From Phoronis pallida (Eukaryota > Phoronida > Phoronidae), in assembly GCA_028565715.1 (NCBI GenBank), contig JAOXYC010066674.1, positions 1-14,498 on the forward strand: a DNA stretch of 14,498 nt. Direction: 5' to 3'. Numbering within the stretch: position 1 is the first letter of the stretch; every line of letters starts with the position of its first letter. Under the pieces are notes generated by a model. That model did no database searches. It worked only from the letters and a program-made list of their open reading frames with translations, and had not been told where the DNA came from. Position numbers and translations under genes: made by a program. Positions 9,801 to 14,378 of the stretch are shown here, piece by piece.

Positions 9801-12800
9801 ACTCATATTAAAACAAATGAACTAAATTTAATTGGTCTATTTACAATTTTATATGTGATAATTTCATATTACGTAAATTTTCTTTTGATGTGTACAACAA
9901 GACGATGACCATGTGGTTCCTCAACCATCTTCAAGTTGGTAATGTGGCTGAAAAGTCTACACGGACAGTTTAGAAGTGGCGCCTCCAGAAACATCTGCGT
10001 ACAGTATTTTCTCGCCATTTCGGGACAACAAAAATTAATTGCAAAATCAATTGTTTCAGTACTCTCGATATTGGGACAAGATCCAAAAATCGATATTGGA
10101 GTCTTCACTAAATTGGGACAAGCTCAAATTTTCACAACAATTATCTGTTCTGTGGGGTTAAAACATTTTTCAAACCGCGGAACACTTTACGGGATCTACT
10201 AGTGGCACCAAAGGACCCCCTTAGCACTGGAGAGACGGCAGGAACAGTTTACCACATTCAGTGTTTGGATTGCACCTCCAATTATGTTGGAGAGTCCAAC
10301 CTCCCTCTGTCAATTCGCCTGGTGGAACACAGGAGACCCAGTAGTGTGAACTCCCCAGTTGTTAAACTTGTGTGAAACAGGACATGTTTTTGATTGGGAA
10401 AATGTAGACATTTTGGACCGTGAATTCAAATGGTTTAAAAGAGGAGTGAGGGAAGCTGTACATATATCTTTACACAGCGCAGATTTGAACAGAGATGCTG
10501 GGAGATTCCAGATTCCCAGAGTGTTTATGCACCTATTGGACTCCGGCGACCGGATGACGTCACCGCAGCAGCCATTATGAGTGAACAAGGCAACAGGTTG
10601 TTGTCGAATGGCTATCGATTGTACCTTATTTTATTGTCGTGAGTATTGTTTAACTCTTATATTATATATGTTCTGTGTCGGATTGAAATTAGAAATTGGG
10701 ACATCTGAGAAAAATTGGAATTTTTTGATGTCCGCCAAATTGGGACATCCGAAAACATAGACCCGCAAATTTGGGACAAGAAGTCAAATTTCTTTAAATA
10801 ATTCATTTCAAAGTGTCCCAAAATGGCGAGAAAATACCGGTGACCATACCCTGATCATGTAATCAAAAGTTTTTTCAGTATAATATTTTATCACTTAACT
10901 ATCCTTATATTCGAATTCATATCACTTTGTCATATACTTTGTAATATGAGAAAGTGGAGAACACGAGAACTGAAACACGTGAAAAGCATTGTGTGGGACA
11001 CGCTTTAGAACGTAAAGAATTGTAAAGTTCAAGAACGTTAAGAATATTGAAATTCTCACATTTTTTCGCAAATTGGCGAAGTTAAGTGATAAAATGATTC
11101 TTAAATTCATGGGAAGTACTACCACCTTTTATTGGATTCGATTTTGAAAAATCATAGAACGAGCCTTAGGCAAGTTCAATAATTTTTCAAAATCCATAAA
11201 AGGTATTACTTCCCATTCATTGTAAGAATCACTTTCCATAATCACGGCCACTAAGTAGTCAAAGCGTGAAGACAAAAACAAACACAATGCTTTTAAAAGA
11301 ACATAACAACTGTGCAATGGGTGTGTACGTGTCGTTTGAGAATGCTATTAGACAATAGTGAAACGATGTTACATTCTTTTAAAAGCATTGTGTTTGTTAT
11401 TGTCTTCAAGAATCACGTTATAGCAAAAGTCACTTCATTCGAGCATGCATTATTAATCACCTGAGCCTGTTTGTTAACTGCAACCTGTACTTTGTTAGGT
11501 CCAATATGTTTAACGATCTCTAGTAGGATATCTTCATTGCCAGCTCTAGCACAATAGTGGAGGGAGGTCTCACTTGTCTGAAAACACAACGTGTTTGACG
11601 ATAACTAATTTATAAATTTGCAGTTCATCAACTTTACACACTTGACAGTTAATTCCCACAAACTTGGGAAAACTAAAATTTAGTTTATTTAGGAGGAAAA
11701 GAACGAAATGTGATTTTTGAGACCCACAATTTGACTTTTTACCCAACAAGAATTAAATATTAATTAATACAAATTCTTTGTGATCTCATTAGAACGTGCA
11801 AGTTGATCAAGAAAAGAAATCAGTTTTATCGTCTGTGATTTTGATTATTTTTTTGAAAAACACAACCTACAGCTGCAATATTTTCATAAAAAATTCATAA
11901 ATTCCGGATTCCTCAATAAATAATTCACAGTTGATGGAAAGATGTAGTTACAACTCACATATTTAGTGTGAAGGTTAGTGTCCCCTCCATACTCTAGCAT
12001 CAGTTTGATCATATCTGTGTCCTCAAACTCACGATGAGCCGATATCTTGGTGAGTTCAGCACCGTAATGTACACAACTCTCACCCTCCTGAAATAAACAT
12101 TACAATGAAGTTTAAAATAAAATCACAACTATTGCCACATATCGTTTGGCTACAGGGAGCATTTATTTTGCAATCTTACAAAGTTACAAATTCTGGTCAA
12201 AGAAAAAAACTTTTTTGAGAATATTAATTATGTCACCCTTTTCAACAGGACCTATTTTTAGTTTTGTCGTGGCTGTTTTCTCATTTGTTTGTTCCAAGTT
12301 GAGCCATGACCTAAATCTATAGTGATGATGCTAGGATAAATGAAAATAGGGAAATATCTCTTTTACCTTGGCCTGTTTTAACTTAAAGGCATAAATCTCA
12401 TTGACATGAGGTTTTAATACTTACCAAGTTCTGTTGGTTCACTAACATGGTGGCGTCAATTTTGGACTTGGTGGTGGAGACAAATGTAAGAATTTCATTG
12501 GCTACGTCCCAGTGGCAGTAACGGGTTGCTATATGAAGGGGTGTTTCTCCATTCTAGAATAAACATTAAATAATATCAATATTAAATAAACGAAACCTAA
12601 TAACGCGTATAGACTGAAATCAAAAACTTTTAAAGCAGTTATCCAAGGTGAAAATTGAAGTTCTCAATATTGATAGACTAGAGAATGTGACAATTTGTCA
12701 AACAAAAATTTTGTCTAATTTTAGTTCAAAATGCTCCATCCATTTTCAAACTTGATAGTCGAGTTGAAAAAAAATTCTTTGTCACTGACTCCAAGTATCC

Positions 12801-14378
12801 AACTAAAATAGATGTTTCACAGTTATTAGATAACTATAAGCGAAGCATAATAAAAGCACTATGCTATATAGGCTACTTACTTTAGATTGCCACAAGGGGT
12901 CAGCACCTTCCTCAAGCAATGCTTTGACCATCTTGAGGTGCCCGTGTCTAGATGCTATGTGAAGGGCTGTCTCACCATTCTGCAGATAATATAATACATA
13001 TTATTCTTGAGAATTTTACAGATATTCAAGGACACAAATTACTGTAACAACAAAATTCAATAAGTTGTCACTGTTGTAATTTCAATAAAAATTATTTCAA
13101 AATGTTTTTTTAACAGGATAGTTAAAACTATCCTGTTGTAAAGGGCATAGATTTAGACAGATATATGTGCTATATTTTAAAAGAATAAATTATTATGATT
13201 ATTATTATTATTATTATAATATAGTGACAAACGTTTATCATACCAATGGCAATTAATAAGGTAGTTTAAGAATTTATCAAAATAATTGACTGTTTTTCAA
13301 AAGATATTATTTTTTGTGCCATGGTTGCAGAACTGATTGTGAACCCATTCTATTATCTCCATGAGCATTGTCATGCTTGAACTTAACTGAACAATTTACA
13401 AAACAGGATATTATTGGCACATTTCACCACACAAATCAATACCCACCTCCTGTACTGCATTAACATCAGCGCCACTCTTGATCAACATTTCAGCGCAGTT
13501 CTCACCATCTTCGGTCTCTGCCGCCAGGTGGAGTGGTGTTTCAAGATTCTAAAACAAGAGTTGCAAATTAGCTAGAAAATATACGTATAACTTGATGCAT
13601 AAACGTTTTCGACAACACTTCACTTTTTATTACTTAGTGATACAGTGAAATTTTGTAGAAGTATAACAAACATGGAAAAGGTAAGACATTTTACAAATTA
13701 TCATTCTAATGACAGTTTGATTTTCTATTACCAAATGACTGTAATCATATTAGTTAGATGTTTGGACAACAACACGAAAAGTGAATTCAGAAAAAAAAAA
13801 AAAATTATCTGTGTATAAAAGTGATATAAAGATGACTTACCGGACCTCCCTTGATCTCGACTGGTGCACCGAACCCGAGAAGTGTCTGTACTACTTGTGG
13901 TTTACCAGCCTTCACAGCAATGTGTAGAGCGGTGTAGTTGTCCTACAGGTTGAAAACCAAAGTCATTAGCAGCAGTATTAATTTACCTTATGCATGCATA
14001 AGTGTCATACCACAAAAATTAGGAAGTGATGAAATTGTTCAAGGACTTATTTTGCTATTAAAATATAAGCCCCAGGCTTGAATAGGTGCAGGTCATGATT
14101 AAATTCCAGACAAATTTCCATTTGAAAAGAATCAGCAGGCCACTATAATACCATGAAAATATGATTTCACATTTGGTAACTTTCTTTATTTTGAAACTGA
14201 TGCATTCCCTCACATAGGGGATATTGACACAATAAATCCAGTTTCTCACAGTTTCTTCTAGTTTTCATCACCGCCCTACCTTAGTCTTGGAATCCACAGT
14301 AGCCCCTTTCTGTAGTAATGACCTCACCACAGCTGTGTGACCTTTAGTAGCAGCAGCATGCAAACAGACTGCACCAGA
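649..14378 (-). CDS. trpn1: TRPN1/NOMPC mechanosensory channel, ankyrin-repeat section (17 internal exons, partial gene)
   Basis: Seventeen exons with GT/AG borders join in a single open frame of 743 codons, giving 21 ankyrin repeats. In the family, TRPN (NOMPC) is a tetrameric cation channel of mechanosensory cells; its cytoplasmic helix of 29 ankyrin repeats acts as a spring tethering the pore to microtubules. Seen here: repeats in the NOMPC order, including the 43-, 43- and 39-residue repeats followed by a 33-residue one ending NHARVDVFDE, the 44-residue repeat containing KVPATVKSE, and the spring end YLMRKEHN..LMEDKK. Repeat count and order make TRPA1 (about 17 repeats) or a generic ankyrin protein unlikely. 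The first ~8 repeats (right) and the linker, six membrane helices and C-terminus (left) are outside the window. No start or stop codon is present. All introns are phase 0. No frame break was found, so the gene looks functional. Confidence 0.93.
861..1190 (-). mobile_element. tRNA-Lys-derived SINE
   Basis: On the minus strand the head (1187 to about 1120) resembles a tRNA: an A-box-like TGGCTTACTGGTAG (1175-1162), an anticodon region CCTCTTAATCC that matches tRNA-Lys(CTT), and a B-box-like GGATCGAACCTC (1132-1121), about 29 nt apart. The unrelated body contains a CACCTGGGTGGAGAGA-type block on the plus strand near 1058. The 3' end, TTGTAAAGAGC...AGCGCTATATAAG, runs into an ATT/ATA microsatellite tail (about 884-861). 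RNA polymerase III would be expected to transcribe the source element. It is inserted in the same sense as the TRPN gene, with the tail ending next to the exon 17 acceptor. Confidence 0.78.
1357..1500 (+). mobile_element. Hammerhead-bearing foldback unit, copy 1 (Penelope-like family)
   Basis: Imperfect inverted arms bound the unit: left 1357-1391 (ending ttcatgacgtttcggtag) and right 1463-1500 (starting ctaccgaaacgtcatgaa). The central block atttatctgtcatctgatga carries a hammerhead core. A second unit with the same plan lies at 8599-8755. Hammerheads of this kind are established parts of the terminal repeats of Penelope-like retroelements; assigning these short units to that class is an inference. 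Confidence 0.7.
1436..1485 (+). ncRNA. Hammerhead ribozyme, intact core
   Basis: Elements in order: stem I strand TCAT (1439-1442), CTGATGA (1443-1449), one unpaired T, stem II GGTAG (1451-1455), loop CAGACTT and CTACC (1463-1467), GAAA (1468-1471), minimal C then GTC (1473-1475) with cleavage predicted after C1475, and stem I partner ATGA (1476-1479). All catalytic-core bases are present. The very short stem III is typical of Penelope-type hammerheads, which are thought to act as dimers or in tandem RNAs. The extra T after CTGATGA is a small deviation. It lies on the strand opposite to the TRPN gene, so TRPN pre-mRNA would not contain it in active form. Confidence 0.72.
1547..1744 (-). CDS. 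trpn1: TRPN exon 16: two ankyrin repeats (66 aa)
   Basis: The acceptor is ttttcag|GGA and the donor AAG|GTACAC. The exon is 198 nt, phase 0. Repeat one begins GAIPLHLAAQNGHTPVVSLL and ends AQIHVKDK; repeat two begins RGRTGLHLSAANGHIDMVAL and ends GQGADINTCDK. RGRTGLH.(A/S)A..GHI.MV..LLGQGA.IN matches the NOMPC repeat third from the end of the spring. Confidence 0.94.
1745..4191. other. Largest intron (E15/E16), mostly featureless AT-rich sequence
   Basis: The intron is 2447 bp. It contains AAT-type low-complexity sequence at about 2456-2575 and a small inverted repeat around AAAATGGC...GCCATTTT (3465-3491). A moderately complex stretch at 2800-3060 has no readable frame. I found no missed ankyrin exon and no recognisable transposon protein on either strand. 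Confidence 0.6.
2456..2575. repeat. AAT-rich low-complexity stretch
   Basis: Runs of (aat)n interrupted by short unique sequence occur at about 2476-2487, 2496-2510 and 2558-2567. This may be an eroded retroposon tail, but no body could be recognised next to it. Confidence 0.6.
4192..4299 (-). CDS. trpn1: TRPN exon 15: one ankyrin repeat (36 aa)
   Basis: The acceptor is ttttattctag|TCT and the donor CAG|GTAAGT, a perfect donor consensus. The exon is 108 nt, phase 0. It begins SGLTPLHLAAQSGHEGLVRL and ends LLNSSGVMADAATNAQ. SG.TPLHLAA.SG.E.(L/V)VRLLLNS.GV..DAAT matches NOMPC. The longest intron of the window (2447 bp) follows. Confidence 0.94.
4300..4768. other. Intron E14/E15
   Basis: A 469-bp intron. 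Its right half is a retroposon 3' end (about 4560-4765). The left part, about 4300-4550, is plain AT-rich sequence with nothing recognised. Confidence 0.65.
4560..4765 (+). mobile_element. Retroposon 3' end with (AAAT)n tail
   Basis: The plus strand shows ttttgtaaagcgcctaggtc, then ttaataggcgctataaaagt, then ggaaataaaataaaataaat and a (taaa)n tail to 4764. GCGCCTA (4699-4705) and TAGGCGC (4715-4721) form a perfect 7-bp hairpin. This is the tail structure of a SINE or 5'-truncated non-LTR retrotransposon; the same plan (TTGTAAAG..C ... GCGCTATA..A, microsatellite) ends the SINE at 861-1190. The 5' limit is a guess, because the sequence before about 4690 has no reading frame or promoter that I recognise. 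It is antisense to the TRPN gene. Confidence 0.65.
4769..4900 (-). CDS. trpn1: TRPN exon 14: one extended ankyrin repeat (44 aa)
   Basis: The acceptor is tttcag|ACT and the donor GAG|GTAGTT. The exon is 132 nt, phase 0. It reads TGLTALHVAAHFGQIDFVRE then MLSKVPATVKSESPTDGLKD and ends LSAE. The LHVAA..GQ.D.VRE.L..VPATVKSE.PT string is one of the best-conserved TRPN stretches. The 11 residues beyond a standard repeat form the known family insertion. A retroposon tail begins directly after this donor. Confidence 0.94.
4901..5297. other. Intron E13/E14
   Basis: A 397-bp AT-rich intron. Apart from the perfect 27-bp tandem duplication at 5101-5154, nothing was recognised. Confidence 0.6.
5101..5154. 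repeat. Perfect 27-bp tandem duplication
   Basis: ctgttatataacttcataac followed by agatgtt occupies 5101-5127 and is repeated without change at 5128-5154. Each unit contains a 7-bp inverted repeat, CTGTTAT...ATAACAG. The identity of the two copies points to a recent duplication. Confidence 0.9.
5298..5498 (-). CDS. trpn1: TRPN exon 13: two ankyrin repeats (67 aa)
   Basis: The acceptor is ccccag|ACC and the donor AAG|GTAGGG. The exon is 201 nt, phase 0. Repeat one begins TNDSTSLHLAAEGGHTEVCR and ends GASASDENA; repeat two begins DGMTAIHLAAKQGHVQILEA and ends SWNITSSK. LAAEGGH, (D/T)EN and the VQ.L..LK variant of the second repeat all align with NOMPC. Confidence 0.93.
5499..6133. other. Intron E12/E13
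   Basis: A 635-bp intron, more than half of which is the MITE at 5697-6027. The flanks are AT-rich with nothing recognised. Confidence 0.65.
5697..6027. mobile_element. MITE with perfect 21-bp terminal inverted repeats
   Basis: The left terminus ttaccgtatcgacgcgggtt (5697-5717 with the final a) is the exact reverse complement of 6007-6027; extended to 28 bp the match is 26/28. The 331-bp interior is clearly more GC-rich than the intron, lacks a transposase, and contains the block tgaaattttcgaaa twice in direct orientation near each end, plus two versions of a gcttatcg(c/t)gaaat block. The outer TA on both sides could be a TA target duplication, which would point to Tc1/mariner-type mobilisation, but the exact end is ambiguous. 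An open frame at 5779-5991 is a by-product of this element. Confidence 0.85.
6134..6238 (-). CDS. trpn1: TRPN exon 12: one ankyrin repeat (35 aa)
   Basis: The acceptor is attgcag|AAC and the donor AGG|GTGAGT. The exon is 105 nt, phase 0. It begins NGMTCAHIAASKGSVAVIKE and ends LMKFNKIVMTTARNR. TCAHIAA.(K/Q)GSV.VI.ELMKF and the terminal ARN are diagnostic of TRPN. Confidence 0.94.
6239..7673. other. Intron E11/E12
   Basis: A 1435-bp AT-rich intron. It holds a 25-bp direct repeat (7438-7503) and nothing else that I can recognise. Short open frames here have no ankyrin or transposon character. Confidence 0.6.
7438..7503. repeat. Spaced 25-bp direct repeat
   Basis: atcacaagttgggcatgtat plus caatc occurs identically at 7438-7462 and 7479-7503, a period of 41 bp with 16 unique bases between the copies. 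No transposon sequence lies between them, so it looks like a local duplication. Confidence 0.9.
7674..7775 (-). CDS. trpn1: TRPN exon 11: one ankyrin repeat (34 aa)
   Basis: The acceptor is ctttcag|CAT and the donor ACT|GTAAGT. The exon is 102 nt, phase 0. It begins HGQTPLHLAAENDHSDVVKL and ends FLKHKPELVTMANT. The KLFL..(K/Q)HP.LV turn in place of GADV is the NOMPC signature at this position. A 1435-bp intron follows. Confidence 0.92.
7776..8196. other. Intron E10/E11
   Basis: A 421-bp AT-rich intron. I see no exon, RNA gene or repeat in it. Confidence 0.6.
8197..8295 (-). CDS. trpn1: TRPN exon 10: one ankyrin repeat (33 aa)
   Basis: The acceptor is gtcttccag|GCC and the donor GAG|GTAAAG. 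The exon is 99 nt, phase 0. It encodes AKKTPLHLAALNGQMEVCST and LLKMKADPVATDE, a consensus ankyrin repeat; NGQMEVC.LL and ATD match NOMPC. Its codon third positions are more GC-rich than the flanking introns. Confidence 0.92.
8296..8903. other. Intron E9/E10
   Basis: A 608-bp intron containing the second hammerhead-type foldback unit (8599-8755). An AT-rich palindrome around taatattttaatatta (8751-8766) and a short duplication of ttaaaaactttg (8777-8802) follow it. Confidence 0.6.
8599..8755 (+). mobile_element. Hammerhead-bearing foldback unit, copy 2 (decayed)
   Basis: The left arm ttagcgtagccataaatata (8599-8630) is an imperfect inverse of the right arm (8718-8755). The centre, gttctcaacattttccacca then tttgtcatctgatgatggta, aligns with copy 1 at 1411-1455. 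The hammerhead-like core is at 8695-8740: CTGATGA (8698-8704), stem II GGTAG/CTATC with a wobble pair, and GAAA (8723-8726). The base before the cleavage site is G (GTG, 8728-8730) instead of the required A, C or T, so self-cleavage is predicted to be lost. Confidence 0.68.
8904..9104 (-). CDS. trpn1: TRPN exon 9: two ankyrin repeats (67 aa)
   Basis: The acceptor is gtttcag|CAT and the donor TTG|GTAAGA. The exon is 201 nt, phase 0. Repeat one begins HGKAALHLAAESGHDHVADV and ends KAFVNAKSK; repeat two begins LGVTPLHLAAQNGFNKLVRL and ends GATIDALTL. This is one of four exons holding two repeats, so an ancestral intron between them is absent here. The second repeat has the extra residue (IETHGATID) that NOMPC also shows. 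Confidence 0.93.
9105..9681. other. Intron E8/E9
   Basis: A 577-bp intron occupied largely by a foldback sequence (arms 9280-9332 and 9408-9466). The flanking parts have no recognised feature. Confidence 0.6.
9280..9466. repeat. Long imperfect foldback, probable non-autonomous element
   Basis: The left arm cataacttacttgcatctga..tctgcaaaggggtga (9280-9332) pairs with the right arm tcaccccttgcagatttttt..cagatgcaagttagttaaca (9408-9466), leaving a loop of about 75 nt. Small insertions separate the arms, mainly in the A/T run. The flanking aaaggatactgtgtcc (from 9197) and aaagggtacctatttgt (from 9496) look loosely related, so the true element may be larger. No protein is encoded. Confidence 0.7.
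9682..9780 (-). CDS. trpn1: TRPN exon 8: one ankyrin repeat (33 aa)
   Basis: The acceptor is tttcacag|AAT and the donor GAG|GTATGA. The exon is 99 nt, phase 0. It reads NGWSPLLVASEEGHLEIVKI to LLTNHARVDVFDE. The GW.PLL.A..GH.E.V..LL.NHARVDVFD string is near-identical to the NOMPC repeat at this position. Confidence 0.93.
10004..10837. mobile_element. 834-bp non-autonomous element with 24-bp terminal inverted repeats
   Basis: gtattttctcgccatttcgg (10004-10027 in full) is the reverse complement of 10814-10837 with 23 of 24 bases matching. Inside, near both ends, the short motif (C/T)GGGACA recurs in direct orientation: 10021, 10071, 10112, 10696, 10740 and 10771, plus an inverted copy in the right terminus. 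Subterminal motif clusters of this sort are typical transposase-binding arrays in cut-and-paste DNA transposons. No transposase is present; the centre is the Penelope fragment. Target duplications could not be identified, so the outermost ends may lie slightly beyond these coordinates. Confidence 0.65.
10163..10580 (+). pseudogene. Penelope-like element GIY-YIG endonuclease fragment, frameshifted
   Basis: Frame one (10163-10375) reads TFFKPRNTLRDLLVAPKDP, then TVYHIQCLDCTSNYVGES and IRLVEHRR, ending SPVVKLV and a stop. The frame that opens at 10359 continues LCETGHVFDWENVDILDRE, FKWFKRGVREA, LNRDAGRF and stops at 10580. Together they form the C-terminal endonuclease of a Penelope-like retroelement: KP..TLR..LV.PKDP linker, C..C zinc-finger pair, Y(V/I)GE core, R...EH, TGH..DW(E/D)NV.(I/V)LDRE..(W)(F/Y)KR..REA. 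This domain nicks target DNA in reverse transcription. A frameshift between about 10358 and 10370 splits it; the reverse transcriptase upstream is absent. It is a dead relic, antisense to the TRPN gene. Confidence 0.88.
10981..11407. repeat. Three-armed foldback with alternative pairings
   Basis: A middle segment (11174-11307) can pair in two ways. To the left, 11174-11231 is the inverse of 11095-11160 (cores such as attcatgggaagtactacc and gattttgaaaaat), with further weaker matches out to aaaagcattgtgt at 10981-10997. To the right, 11268-11307 (gaagacaaaaacaaacacaa...) is the inverse of 11368-11407 at 37 of 40 positions. The loops are about 13 and 60 nt. This looks like a foldback element that partly re-duplicated. 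The open frame at 11129-11317 lies within it and is not a gene. Confidence 0.7.
11461..11577 (-). CDS. trpn1: TRPN exon 7: one ankyrin repeat (39 aa)
   Basis: The acceptor is gttttcag|ACA and the donor CAG|GTGATT. The exon is 117 nt, phase 0. It encodes TSETSLHYCARAGNEDILLE and IVKHIGPNKVQVAVNKQAQ. The HYCA.AGN.D motif and the replacement of the usual GA.V turn by a GP...Q.A.N tail are typical of the NOMPC repeat before the NHARVDVFD repeat. A transposon-filled 1680-bp intron follows. Confidence 0.9.
11578..11958. other. Intron E6/E7
   Basis: A 381-bp AT-rich intron. I recognise nothing in it besides the splice sites. Confidence 0.6.
11959..12087 (-). CDS. trpn1: TRPN exon 6: one divergent long ankyrin repeat (43 aa)
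   Basis: The acceptor is ttatttcag|GAG and the donor TAT|GTGAGT. The exon is 129 nt, phase 0. It starts EGESCVHYGAELTKISAHRE and ends MLEYGGDTNLHTKY. The TPLHLAA core is replaced by SCVHYGAEL and the inter-helix turn is enlarged. The family repeat at this position is equally divergent (LHY.C with an acidic loop) and has the same length, so this is real coding sequence, not decay. Confidence 0.9.
12088..12424. other. Intron E5/E6
   Basis: A 337-bp AT-rich intron with no feature recognised. Confidence 0.6.
12425..12553 (-). CDS. trpn1: TRPN exon 5: one long ankyrin repeat (43 aa)
   Basis: The acceptor is attctag|AAT and the donor TTG|GTAAGT. The exon is 129 nt, phase 0. It begins NGETPLHIATRYCHWDVANE and continues into a ten-residue extension (about positions 23-40) before NQQNL. 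The NOMPC repeat at this position carries a similar insertion after its second helix, so the extra length is a family trait. Confidence 0.9.
12554..12880. other. Intron E4/E5
   Basis: A 327-bp AT-rich intron with no feature recognised. Confidence 0.6.
12881..12979 (-). CDS. trpn1: TRPN exon 4: one ankyrin repeat (33 aa)
   Basis: The acceptor is ctgcag|AAT and the donor AAA|GTAAGT. The exon is 99 nt, phase 0. It encodes NGETALHIASRHGHLKMVKA through LLEEGADPLWQSK, a canonical ankyrin repeat with both helices and the GADP turn. NGET.LH and DPL..SK match the corresponding NOMPC repeat. Confidence 0.92.
13112..13137. repeat. Perfect 12-bp hairpin
   Basis: aacaggatagtt (13112-13123) and aactatcctgtt (13126-13137) are exact inverses separated by two bases. 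A T-rich run precedes it. It could be a transposon end or chance; no second copy was found in the window. Confidence 0.7.
13186..13222. repeat. (ATT)n microsatellite
   Basis: The run attattatgattattattat continues with att units to about 13222. It is a simple repeat with one interruption. Confidence 0.8.
13447..13548 (-). CDS. trpn1: TRPN exon 3: one ankyrin repeat (34 aa)
   Basis: The acceptor is gttttag|AAT and the donor GAG|GTGGGT. The exon is 102 nt, phase 0. It begins NLETPLHLAAETEDGENCAE and ends MLIKSGADVNAVQE. The ETPLHLAA..(D)G..CA.ML.KSGA pattern matches the NOMPC repeat that follows the LLGFGA repeat, including the extra acidic residues in the first helix. Confidence 0.92.
13841..13942 (-). 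CDS. trpn1: TRPN exon 2: one ankyrin repeat (34 aa)
   Basis: The acceptor is acctgtag|GAC and the donor CCG|GTAAGT. The exon is 102 nt, phase 0. It begins DNYTALHIAVKAGKPQVVQ and ends LLGFGAPVEIKGGP. The NYTALHIAV, KP.VV.TLLGFGA and GG elements are among the most recognisable NOMPC stretches and are the strongest single support for the TRPN assignment. Confidence 0.92.
13943..14279. other. Intron E1/E2
   Basis: A 337-bp AT-rich intron. The open frame at 14058-14249 has no family resemblance and no repeat was recognised. Confidence 0.6.
14280..14378 (-). CDS. trpn1: TRPN exon 1 of window: one ankyrin repeat (33 aa)
   Basis: The acceptor is ttattctag (AG at 14379-14380) and the donor AAG|GTAGGG. 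The exon is 99 nt, phase 0 at both ends. It reads from SGAVCLHAAATKGHTAVVRS to GATVDSKTK, a full ankyrin repeat in which TPLH is replaced by AVCLH. This is the most N-terminal repeat visible, window repeat 1, about repeat 9 of 29 if the family count holds. Its 3' partner E2 follows after a 337-bp intron. Confidence 0.88.

Larger units (their letters stand above)
9781..11460. other. Intron E7/E8, filled with mobile-element remains
   Basis: A 1680-bp intron. From left to right it holds about 220 bp without recognised content, an inverted-terminus element (10004-10837) with a Penelope GIY-YIG relic inside, and a multi-armed foldback (10981-11407). Confidence 0.7.
12980..13446. other. Intron E3/E4
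   Basis: A 467-bp intron with a perfect hairpin at 13112-13137 and an (att)n microsatellite at about 13186-13222. Nothing else was recognised. Confidence 0.6.

Noticed and set aside
9869-10108. Minus-strand 79-codon open frame overlapping the left terminus at 10004
   Set aside because: It crosses the transposon boundary and has no recognisable domain. The part outside the element (HITNLKMVEEPHGHRLVV) looks protein-like but could not be assigned.
10310-10588. Minus-strand 92-codon open frame
   Set aside because: Antisense of the Penelope endonuclease fragment, whose plus-strand reading has clear family motifs.
11129-11317. Minus-strand 62-codon open frame
   Set aside because: It is contained in the foldback at 10981-11407; its sequence is constrained by the inverted arms, not by a protein family.
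649-14378. TRPA1 or a generic ankyrin protein as the host gene
   Set aside because: At least 21 repeats and the order of irregular repeats, KVPATVKSE and LMEDK fit TRPN and not TRPA1 or ANK1-3.
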